Assembly (NCBI GenBank): GCA_041687295.1 | Contig: JAWLCG010000159.1 | Span: 1 to 10,776 of the forward strand | DNA: 10,776 bases | Source: JAWLCG01 sp041687295 | GTDB lineage: Bacteria > Planctomycetota > Phycisphaerae > SM23-33 > FEN-1343 | Reading direction: 5' to 3' | In this document: positions 1 through 4,917 of the stretch, piece by piece | How the letters are laid out: every line of letters starts with the position of its first letter | Numbering within the stretch: the first letter of the stretch is position 1 | The notes under the pieces: generated by a model | The model's database searches: none | The model's input: only the letters and a program-made list of their open reading frames with translations | What the model was told of the DNA's origin: nothing | Position numbers and translations under genes: made by a program

Positions 1-7
1 GGGAGCT

Positions 8-44
8 TCCGGTATACCGGATGGCCCGATACAATGCGCGCATT
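8..44. promoter_or_regulatory. Two perfect palindromes, possible operator/promoter
   Basis: A perfect 14-bp palindrome, TCCGGTATACCGGA, lies at 8-21 and a perfect 12-bp palindrome, AATGCGCGCATT, at 33-44. The second overlaps a -10-like TACAAT at 30-35. No good -35 box sits 17 nt upstream, and no plus-strand gene starts just downstream. The function is therefore unknown; they could be operator sites, parts of degenerate repeats, or chance. Confidence 0.25.
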
Positions 45-108
45 CATTGGCCCCAAAAACGAATAATTGGGCAACAGGCCCGGCAATCCGTGGGCTTGGA
101 GGGTGGCC

Positions 109-357
109 CTACTCCAGCACCACCTGGTCGAGCCACCACTGCAGGTCTCGGCTGGAGAAGTGCAGGTAGTAGGTCTCCTCGCCGGCCTGGACGCTGTAGT
201 GGTGCACGCAGTCGTCGCGGTCGCGGTCGGTCCACCGCGCGTTGATGGCGAACACGTCCATCTCGCGCGTGCCCCAGCGGAACCGCACGGGGTTGACCTC
301 CCCGCCGGCGAACACCGCCAGCACACGCACCGGTTCCTCGATCGTCTCGGTTCGCAT
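109..357 (-). CDS. Small DUF6504-like protein (82 aa)
   Basis: An 82-residue soluble protein of unknown function. It begins MRTETIEEPVRVLAVFAGGE and continues with a pattern typical of DUF6504: a short strand, FRWGTREMDVFAINARWTD, a charged loop, a tyrosine-rich strand (EETYYLHFSS, residues 60-69) and a terminal aromatic segment (DLQWWLDQVVLE). There is no signal peptide or membrane segment. The reading frame stays open upstream to position 603, but that part runs through the inverted-repeat element and encodes low-complexity Arg/Gly/Ala residues, so the internal ATG at 357 is preferred; only a weak GGTG precedes it. As far as I recall, DUF6504 members in actinobacteria often lie beside Y-family polymerase genes, so the nearby repair-type helicase may be relevant, but this gene is divergent from it. 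The family call comes from pattern recognition only. Confidence 0.6.
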   Translation of the reverse strand: MRTETIEEPVRVLAVFAGGEVNPVRFRWGTREMDVFAINARWTDRDRDDCVHHYSVQAGEETYYLHFSSRDLQWWLDQVVLE

Positions 358-396
358 GGCAGCACCCGAAAACGTCCAGCGCCTCGATCGGTTCGG

Positions 397-525
397 TATA
401 TAGCCCCCAGCTTGCCGGGGGTCTTCGCAGGCGTCAAAGGTGCCCGGTGCCGTGGCTGCGCTGTCTGCAGCCACGTCTTTGCCCCGGGCCCGCCCGAAGA
501 CCCCGGGCATGCCCGGGGCTATATA
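397..525. repeat. 129-bp MITE-like element with 31-bp terminal inverted repeats
   Basis: The left arm (397-427) and the reverse complement of the right arm (495-525) are both 31 nt long and match at 27 positions. Both arms begin TATATAGCCCC and end GGGGTCTTCG reading inward. Each arm also folds on itself (for example CCCCGGGCATGCCCGGGG at 501-518). The centre holds one copy of the GTGGCTGC hairpin family found downstream. There is no coding capacity. It sits just upstream of the DUF6504-like gene, 40 bp before that gene's start. It could be a miniature inverted-repeat element or a compound REP-type (BIME-like) structure. No clear target-site duplication is visible beyond the TATATA ends themselves. 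Confidence 0.6.
452..474 (+). repeat. GTGGCTRC hairpin repeat, copy 1
   Basis: Stem GTGGCTGC (452-459) pairs with GCAGCCAC (467-474) around a 7-nt loop. With the following CGTCTTT it is identical over 29 nt (452-480) to the copy at 3283-3311. The flanking GGTGCC before and CGTCTTT after recur in other copies, which makes this a dispersed repeat family and not a chance hairpin. Confidence 0.75.
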
Positions 526-657
526 AAGACCCGTCGAAGGTACGCCGAGCGACTCGCCCCGCCGGCGAGCCCGCGCACCCTGCGCGCTGTTCTCCTTTTC
601 CATCTGTAACGTAAGTTCCTGACGTTCCTCAAGCAGCGCCCTAGCCGCGCCGGGGCC

Positions 658-687
658 TTAAACAGAGGCCTAACAGGACTATAGTCC
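658..687 (+). promoter_or_regulatory. Candidate promoter with palindromic -10 region
   Basis: TTAAAC (658-663), a 16-nt spacer and TATAGT (680-685) make a weak sigma70-like promoter facing the helicase gene. The -10 sits inside a perfect 12-bp palindrome, GGACTATAGTCC (676-687), which could be an operator. The assignment is tentative because the -35 matches at only three positions. Confidence 0.25.
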
Positions 688-702
688 CCACCTGAATTCC
701 TG

Positions 703-745
703 GCAAGCGAAAACCCTAACACCTGCCTAATTTCGCTTGCTTTTT
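703..745 (+). terminator. Stem-loop with T-run in the leader before the helicase gene
   Basis: A perfect 10-bp stem, GCAAGCGAAA (703-712) with TTTCGCTTGC (731-740), encloses an 18-nt loop and is followed at once by TTTTT (741-745). This is the layout of an intrinsic terminator reading on the plus strand, 28 bp before the helicase start. No plus-strand gene ends upstream within the window. It may insulate the helicase gene from upstream transcription, or act as an attenuator if transcription begins near 690. The inverted repeat could also be a protein-binding site. Confidence 0.5.
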
Positions 746-766
746 GCGCAACGGTCGCCATGATAG
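737..766 (+). promoter_or_regulatory. Candidate start-proximal promoter of the mrfA-like gene
   Basis: TTGCTT (737-742), an 18-nt spacer and TGATAG (761-766) end six bases before the ATG at 773. If used, transcription would begin at or next to the start codon, giving a leaderless mRNA. This would fit the lack of a properly spaced ribosome-binding site: GAGGG at 766-770 is only 2 nt from the ATG. The -10 is a poor match. Confidence 0.25.
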
Positions 767-772
767 AGGGCT

Positions 773-3118
773 ATGGACGCACTGGGATTTCTCAAGGAGC
801 TGGCCGGCGAGGTGGACTACCAGGGCCAGCTGGTCCACATCCGCCGACTGGAGGCCCGCCAGGCCGACTACGCCGAGCCGGCCCAGCCGTTGCCCGAGGC
901 CCTGCGCTCGCTGCTGCGCAAGCGGAACATCCACCGCCTCTACACGCACCAGGCGTCGGCGCTGGACGCGATCGGCTCGGGGCGCGACGTGGTGATCGTC
1001 ACCGCGACGGCCTCGGGCAAGACGCTGTGCTACAACCTCGCCGTCGCCCGCACCCTGCTGAATGACCCCGAGGCCAGGGCGCTGTACCTGTTCCCGACCA
1101 AGGCCCTGGCCCAGGACCAGCAGGGCGTGCTGCGCAACTGGGCGGGCGACTCGGCCCTGAAGGACGTGCTGCGGGCGGCCGTGTATGACGGCGACACCCC
1201 CAGCCACAACCGCACGAAGATCCGCAACGACGCCCGCGTCATCCTGACCAACCCGGACATGCTGCACGTGGGCATCCTGCCCTACCACGGCAAGTGGCAC
1301 GCGTTCTGGCGCAAGCTGCGGTACATCGTCATCGACGAGGTGCACAGCTACCGCGGCATCTTCGGCAGCCACGTCGCCGGCGTGCTGCGGCGGCTGCTGC
1401 GGATCTGCGCCCACTACGGGGCGCACCCGCAGATCGTCTGCTGCTCGGCCACCATCGCCAACCCCGTCGAGCTGGCCGAGCGGCTCACCGGCCGACCCAT
1501 GGCCCTGATCGACAACGACGGATCGCCGCGGGGGTGCAAGTACTTCGCCCTGTGGAACCCGCCGTTTTTAGCCGACGACCAGGTCTCGCGCCGCTCGGCG
1601 AACGTCGAGGCCGTCGGGCTGCTCACGCGCCTCGTCCGCCGCCGGGCGCAGACCATCGTGTTCACCAAGGCCCGCATCGTCTCCGAGCTGGTCTACAAGT
1701 ACGCCGTCGAGCGCCTCCGCGAGGCCAACCAGTCCGACCTGGCCGACCGCGTCAAGCCCTACCGCGGCGGCTACCTGCCCAGCGAGCGGCGGCAGATCGA
1801 GCAGGCCCTGTTCAGCGGCGAGTTGCTGGCGGTGGCCTCGACGAACGCCCTGGAGCTGGGCATCGACGTGGGCGGCCTGGACGCCGCCATCCTGGTGGGC
1901 TTCCCGGGCACGATCTGCTCGACGTGGCAACAGGCGGGCCGGGCCGGGCGAAGCAGCCAGGACTCGCTGGTGATCCTGGTGGGCTACAACGAGCCGGTCG
2001 ACCAGTACCTCATGCGCCACCCGGACTACCTGTTCGGCGCCTCGCACGAGCACGGCGTGATCGACCCGTACAACCCGCACATCCTTGAGGCCCAGGTCAG
2101 CTGCGCGTGTTTCGAGAAGCCCCTCACCGAAGACGACGCCCGCTACTTCGGACCGCTGGCGGCCGACGTCGCCCGCATCGTGGCCGACGACGGCGACATG
2201 AAGGCCATCGACGGGCGCTACTACTGGTCCAGCAGCGAGAGCCCCTCCAAGCGGGTCAGCCTGCGGATGATCAGCCAGGACAGCTACGCCATCGCCGACC
2301 TGAGCCAGGGCGAGCGGGTGATCGGGCAGGTCGACAGCATCTCGGCGCCTGAGCTGGTCTACCCCAACGCGGTGTACCTCCACGAGGGGCGCAGCTACCT
2401 GGTGCGGCAGCTGGACAGCGAGGCCCGCATCGCCCGCGTCGAGCCGGTGGAGGTGGACTACTACACCCAGGCCGTGCTCAACAGCAGCTGCCGGCTGGAG
2501 GCCCCCGCCGAGACGCGCGAGCACCTCGGCGAGCCGCTGCAGCTGGGCCCCGGCGAGGTGACCTGGCAGACGACGGCCTTTCGCAAGGTAAAGTACTACA
2601 CGATGGAGCTCATCGGCCAGGCCGAGCTGGACCTGCCCAGCCAGACCCTGCCGACGACGCTGCTGGCCTGGCCGGTCGGCGAGGCGCTCCGCCGGGCCGT
2701 CAAGGCCAAGGGCTACAACCCCATCGAGGCCCTGATGGGCCTGCGCAACCTGATGCTGGCCGCCCTGCCCTCGCTGGCCATGTGCGACCGGCGGGACATC
2801 AGCGGCATGGTCGAGTCGAGCAACCTGGGCACCCCGACGATCATTATCTACGACCGCTACCCCGGCGGCCTGGGCTTCTCGCAGGTGGCCTACGACCAAC
2901 TCGACACCGTGCTGGACATGAGCCGCCGCATCGTCACCGAGTGCCCCTGCACGACGGGCTGCCCCAGCTGCGTGGGCCTGGCCAACCTCCGCCCGCCCAT
3001 CCACGGCGACCCCGACCTCGGCAGCGGCTACCCCGTCCCCAACAAACAGGCCACCCTCGAACTGCTCGAGGGCCTCGCCACGCTCAAGAGGCTGGCCGAG
3101 GAGAAGGCGAAAACGTGA
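773..3118 (+). CDS. mrfA: MrfA/YprA-like DEVH-box helicase with DUF1998 zinc-binding C-terminus
   Basis: A 781-residue superfamily 2 ATP-dependent DNA helicase. Visible motifs in order are a Q-motif-like YTHQ (57-60), Walker A TATASGKT (77-84), PTKALAQDQ (108-116), TNPDML (159-164), DEVH (188-191), SAT (225-227), VFTKAR (296-301), ALELGIDVGG (359-368) and QQAGRAGR (386-393). The C-terminal third is DUF1998-like: CDRRDISG at 671, YDRYPGGLGF (693-702) and the cysteine cluster ECPCTTGCPSC (C724, C726, C730, C733), presumably binding a metal. Order and length fit B. subtilis MrfA (YprA, about 750 aa), a 3'-5' helicase that works with the exonuclease MrfB in mitomycin C repair. The partner-type gene lies 1.8 kb downstream, which supports the call. 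The ATG at 773 starts the conserved N-terminus; no well-spaced ribosome-binding site precedes it. The last ~36 bp recur at 3654-3691. Confidence 0.9.
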   Translation: MDALGFLKELAGEVDYQGQLVHIRRLEARQADYAEPAQPLPEALRSLLRKRNIHRLYTHQASALDAIGSGRDVVIVTATASGKTLCYNLAVARTLLNDPEARALYLFPTKALAQDQQGVLRNWAGDSALKDVLRAAVYDGDTPSHNRTKIRNDARVILTNPDMLHVGILPYHGKWHAFWRKLRYIVIDEVHSYRGIFGSHVAGVLRRLLRICAHYGAHPQIVCCSATIANPVELAERLTGRPMALIDNDGSPRGCKYFALWNPPFLADDQVSRRSANVEAVGLLTRLVRRRAQTIVFTKARIVSELVYKYAVERLREANQSDLADRVKPYRGGYLPSERRQIEQALFSGELLAVASTNALELGIDVGGLDAAILVGFPGTICSTWQQAGRAGRSSQDSLVILVGYNEPVDQYLMRHPDYLFGASHEHGVIDPYNPHILEAQVSCACFEKPLTEDDARYFGPLAADVARIVADDGDMKAIDGRYYWSSSESPSKRVSLRMISQDSYAIADLSQGERVIGQVDSISAPELVYPNAVYLHEGRSYLVRQLDSEARIARVEPVEVDYYTQAVLNSSCRLEAPAETREHLGEPLQLGPGEVTWQTTAFRKVKYYTMELIGQAELDLPSQTLPTTLLAWPVGEALRRAVKAKGYNPIEALMGLRNLMLAALPSLAMCDRRDISGMVESSNLGTPTIIIYDRYPGGLGFSQVAYDQLDTVLDMSRRIVTECPCTTGCPSCVGLANLRPPIHGDPDLGSGYPVPNKQATLELLEGLATLKRLAEEKAKT

Positions 3119-3129
3119 TCAACCGGTAG

Positions 3130-3147
3130 GGCGGGCAATGGCCCGCC
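3130..3147 (+). terminator. Hairpin just after the mrfA-like gene
   Basis: A 7-bp stem, GGCGGGC (3130-3136) with GCCCGCC (3141-3147) and loop AATG, lies 12 bp after the stop codon. There is no T-run, so it is a weak or factor-dependent terminator, or simply the first hairpin of the repeat island. A tandem GGCGCC palindrome pair follows at 3154-3166. Confidence 0.35.
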
Positions 3148-3182
3148 GTCGATGGCGCCAGGCGCCGCTCTCCGCGGGTGCC

Positions 3183-3203
3183 GTGGCTACGGCGTTTGTA
3201 GCC
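3183..3203 (+). repeat. GTGGCTRC hairpin repeat, copy 2 (degenerate right arm)
   Basis: GTGGCTAC (3183-3190) is followed by the loop GGCGTTT and GTAGCC (3198-3203). The final AC of the right arm is replaced by GT, where the 31-nt REP-like repeat begins. The preceding GGGTGCC matches the other copies. Confidence 0.65.
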
Positions 3204-3234
3204 GTAGGCCGGGTCGAGCGCAGCGAGGCCCGGC
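3204..3234 (+). repeat. 31-nt REP-like palindrome, copy 1
   Basis: It starts GTAGGCCGGGTCGAGC and ends GAGGCCCGGC, folding into an imperfect hairpin with GCCGGG/CCCGGC ends. The reverse complement is identical over all 31 nt to 3436-3466 and 4810-4840. This GTCGAGCGCAGCGAG type of palindrome resembles REP sequences common in many bacterial genomes; no RAYT transposase gene is present in this window. Confidence 0.8.
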
Positions 3235-3282
3235 GGACGTAAGCGGACGCCCCCCACCCCGGGTGCCCACGCCGCGGGTGCT

Positions 3283-3305
3283 GTGGCTGCGCTGTCTGCA
3301 GCCAC
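3283..3305 (+). repeat. GTGGCTRC hairpin repeat, copy 3
   Basis: Stem GTGGCTGC (3283-3290) pairs with GCAGCCAC (3298-3305). It is identical to copy 1 over 29 nt including the following CGTCTTT, although the two lie 2.8 kb apart. Confidence 0.75.
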
Positions 3306-3335
3306 GTCTTTCCAGGCGTAGACCGTTTGCCGTCA

Positions 3336-3376
3336 TCGGACGTGCGGGTGCGCTGGGCCGCGCCAGGGACGGCCCG
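3336..3376 (+). repeat. Dispersed block shared with 7923-7963
   Basis: The first 25 nt (3336-3360, beginning TCGGACGTGCGGGTGCG) match 7923-7947 at 24 positions. The next 16 nt are also similar and end ACGGCCCG in both. It lies next to a GTGGCTRC hairpin here, but next to a terminator at the other site. Confidence 0.6.
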
Positions 3377-3384
3377 ACCGAGAC

Positions 3385-3408
3385 GCCCACGGAAGGCATT
3401 CCGTGGGC
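3385..3408 (+). repeat. Perfect 10-bp-stem hairpin
   Basis: GCCCACGGAA (3385-3394) pairs with TTCCGTGGGC (3399-3408) around the loop GGCA. The right half with its flank (3395-3412) matches 82-99 near the window start at nearly every base, so this too appears to be a dispersed element. Confidence 0.5.
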
Positions 3409-3435
3409 TTGGGCAGAGCCCGAGGCCCCGCAGGT

Positions 3436-3466
3436 GCCGGGCCTCGCTGCGCTCGACCCGGCCTAC
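3436..3466 (-). repeat. 31-nt REP-like palindrome, copy 2 (inverted)
   Basis: Exact reverse complement of 3204-3234 over 31 nt. Copies 1 and 2 therefore form an inverted pair about 200 bp apart, a layout reminiscent of paired REPs (REPIN/BIME-like). Confidence 0.8.
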
Positions 3467-3501
3467 GGGGCTGGGCTGATTCGGCGAGGCAGGAGAACCC
3501 C

Positions 3502-3655
3502 AGCCCCGTTCACGGGGCTTGGCGCCGAAGGCGTTCAGACCCGGGCTTGTAGCCCGGGGCGGCGGGCGCCCCCGTTTGTTGTCGCAGCCCGCTTCAGCGG
3601 GCTTACCCGCCGGACGCCGAAGACGTGGCTGCAAACGCCGCAGCCACGGCACCCG
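3502..3655 (+). repeat. 154-bp compound direct repeat, left copy
   Basis: It aligns without gaps to 4636-4789 with 6 mismatches in 154 (96%). It contains four clear hairpins: AGCCCCG/CGGGGCT (3502-3519), CCCGGGCT/AGCCCGGG (3540-3558), AGCCCGCT/AGCGGGCT (3586-3603) and an inverted-context GTGGCTRC hairpin (3625-3647). Four of the six differences cluster in the short stretch between the second and third hairpins. It ends 240 bp before the start of the lower-GC DUF5677-type gene. Confidence 0.9.
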
Positions 3656-3691
3656 CTCAAGCGGCTGGCCGGGGAGAAGGCGAAGACGTAG
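3654..3691 (+). pseudogene. Duplicate of the mrfA-like gene's 3' end
   Basis: This stretch matches the last bases of the helicase gene (3081-3118) at 33 of the first 36 positions. It would encode LKRLAGEKAKT and a stop, against LKRLAEEKAKT and a stop in the gene. Upstream of the match the frame runs into hairpin repeat sequence, so it is not an independent gene. It is either a displaced original gene end left by an insertion, or a repeat unit whose other copy supplied the helicase C-terminus. Confidence 0.65.
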
Positions 3692-3719
3692 TGGCCAGTG
3701 GCCCGTGGCAAGGACCCAG

Positions 3720-3761
3720 TAGCGTGGACCAAGGACCAAGTAGCGTGGACCAAGGACCAAG
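3720..3761 (+). repeat. 2 x 21-bp perfect tandem repeat
   Basis: The unit begins TAGCGTGGACCAAGGACC and occurs at 3720-3740 and 3741-3761 without mismatch. A partial, diverged copy precedes it (about 3707-3719). It is non-coding and lies upstream of the DUF5677-type gene. Confidence 0.8.
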
Positions 3762-3804
3762 GTAAGAGGGCGCCCACGCCACGCGGGCCTGCGCCCCGGG
3801 TGCC

Positions 3805-3827
3805 GTGGCTACGGCGTTTGTAGCCAC
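3805..3827 (+). repeat. GTGGCTRC hairpin repeat, copy 5
   Basis: Stem GTGGCTAC (3805-3812) pairs with GTAGCCAC (3820-3827) around the same GGCGTTT loop as copy 2. It is flanked by GGGTGCC and CGTCTTTCC, as in the other plus-oriented copies. It is the last repeat before the DUF5677-type gene. Confidence 0.75.
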
Positions 3828-3895
3828 GTCTTTCCGGCTGGCGATGGCGTCTGGCCCGTAGCTTGGTAATGGCAGAACCGGGACAGGAGACCAAC

Positions 3896-4630
3896 ATGGC
3901 TGAGAGCTTACCTAGAAAGATGGGGATGACTGCTTCCGAAAGGCTCGATGTCTGCCTCGACGGTCTGCGGAGGGCTGTTCAACGACTTCCTCAGGTGGCA
4001 ACTCGCTACTCGGAGAAGCGAGAGAGGGCAGAACACATGGGGGCTCTGCTTTCTGCCACCTGCACAACGCTAATTGAGATGAGGGCCCTCCTCACAAGTG
4101 GGCAATACACAGAGGCAGCTTGCCTGTGCCGCAGCATCTATGAGAACTCACTTAGAACGAGATGGGCTGTCTGCACTTCTCAAGGTTGGGAGAGGCTTCG
4201 CCGTTACTGGTGCGAAGAGGACATTAAACGTCTGAAAGAGCTAAAGGAGGTCAACTCAGCGTGGGCTGTATCCGCGACACGGCAAATAGCTGCCCTGGAG
4301 CGCGAGATGGAGAAAGGGCCACAGAAATCTGCACCATCCATCTATTGCATCGTAGACGAATTGAAGAAGAACACTCAGATACCCGACCATCGTGCGTTCA
4401 AGAACCAATACGGCCTCATCTATCGGAGCCTCTGCTCATACAGCCACTGGAACCCCTTCGCGATCTTCCATCCGGAGCAGGATGAGAAGGTGCAGATGAC
4501 TGTGTTTGGTGCTGCAGTCGCCGCATCCTGTCTGCTTACAGCAGCAGAGCATGAGTTTGGTCTGGCAGTTCCCTGCGATCTTGAGCTAGCCCCCGTGCTC
4601 GATGATCTGTGGCAGATGCCGCCGAGTTGA
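3896..4630 (+). CDS. DUF5677-family-like protein with HEPN-type R-x6-H motif
   Basis: A 244-residue, mostly helical soluble protein without signal peptide or membrane spans. The conserved features look like DUF5677: an early helix with CRSIYENSLRTRW (78-90) and a second block YRSLCSYSHWNPFA (176-189). R177 and H184 are six residues apart, which fits the R-x4-6-H signature of HEPN nucleases, but activity is inference. The start at 3896 has an ideal AGGAG (3885-3889) six bases upstream; the longer TTG/ATG options at 3863 and 3869 lack one. The gene stands out in composition: about half GC, with codons such as AGA, ATA and CTA, against about 70% GC in its neighbours. It lies in a repeat nest and between two 154-bp direct repeats; the right one starts 6 bp after the stop. 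All this suggests horizontal acquisition. No partner antitoxin-like gene is visible. Confidence 0.75.
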   Translation: MAESLPRKMGMTASERLDVCLDGLRRAVQRLPQVATRYSEKRERAEHMGALLSATCTTLIEMRALLTSGQYTEAACLCRSIYENSLRTRWAVCTSQGWERLRRYWCEEDIKRLKELKEVNSAWAVSATRQIAALEREMEKGPQKSAPSIYCIVDELKKNTQIPDHRAFKNQYGLIYRSLCSYSHWNPFAIFHPEQDEKVQMTVFGAAVAASCLLTAAEHEFGLAVPCDLELAPVLDDLWQMPPS

Positions 4631-4635
4631 TCTGG

Positions 4636-4789
4636 AGCCCCGTTCACGGGGCTTGGCGCCGAAGGCGTTCAGACCCGGGCTTGTAGCCCGGGGCGGCGGG
4701 CGCCCCCGTCGGTCTTCGCAGCCCGCTTCAGCGGGCTTACCCGCCGGGCGCCGAAGACGTGGCTGCAGACGCCGCAGCCACGGCACCCG
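4636..4789 (+). repeat. 154-bp compound direct repeat, right copy
   Basis: Same composition and order of hairpins as 3502-3655 and in the same orientation, offset by 1134 bp. Its terminal GTGGCTRC hairpin (4759-4781) is copy 6 of that family. It starts five bases after the stop codon of the DUF5677-type gene. Recombination between the two copies would remove exactly 1134 bp including that gene. Confidence 0.9.
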
Positions 4790-4809
4790 AGCAGGGGGCC
4801 GCCTTCGCT

Positions 4810-4840
4810 GCCGGGCCTCGCTGCGCTCGACCCGGCCTAC
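4810..4840 (-). repeat. 31-nt REP-like palindrome, copy 3
   Basis: Identical to 3436-3466 over 31 nt and in the same orientation. It follows the right 154-bp repeat, whereas copy 2 precedes the left repeat, so the two repeat nests share modules in a different order. Confidence 0.8.
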
Positions 4841-4867
4841 GGGGTTTGCGCCGACCCGAGAGGCCCC

Positions 4868-4900
4868 TGGCACCGTAGCACTCTGGAGGCTACACTGTAG
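4868..4900 (+). promoter_or_regulatory. Weak candidate promoter for the mrfB-like gene
   Basis: TACACT (4891-4896) could be a -10 box, with TGGCAC 17 nt upstream as a very poor -35. The -10 overlaps a small palindrome, CTACA-C-TGTAG (4890-4900). The downstream gene lies 287 bp after the previous stop and behind several hairpins, so it probably needs its own promoter. Confidence 0.2.
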
Positions 4901-4917
4901 GAATCAGGGACGTAGCT

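Larger units (their letters stand above)
3119..3895. other. Non-coding hairpin-repeat island between mrfA and the DUF5677 gene
   Basis: These 777 bp hold no credible gene. Open frames on both strands encode only Arg/Pro/Gly-rich strings produced by repeats. The stretch is a mosaic of at least ten GC-rich hairpins, among them copies of families seen elsewhere in the window (listed separately), plus a duplicate of the mrfA 3' end and a tandem repeat. Together with 4636-4840 it forms a repeat nest around the lower-GC gene. Confidence 0.75.

Noticed and set aside
519..761. 80-codon minus-strand frame between the inverted-repeat element and the helicase gene
   Set aside because: It overlaps the stem-loop, the palindrome and the candidate promoters, and its C-terminal part is Arg-rich repeat-derived sequence; no family pattern is visible.
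1568..3004. Long minus-strand open frame inside the helicase gene
   Set aside because: Antisense shadow of a clearly recognised helicase; its composition is repetitive and no start signal is seen.
3152..3691. 179-codon plus-strand frame ending in a copy of the helicase C-terminus
   Set aside because: Apart from the duplicated tail it translates hairpin repeats. The same kind of Arg/Pro-rich translation appears in several frames, so it is not a gene.
3119..4840. Repeats considered as a CRISPR array
   Set aside because: The repeats differ in length, family and orientation, are not evenly spaced, have no unique spacers of constant size, and no cas gene is present.
4868..4884. TGGCAC upstream of the mrfB-like gene considered as a sigma54 -24 box
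   Set aside because: The required TTGC-type -12 element is missing at the right spacing.
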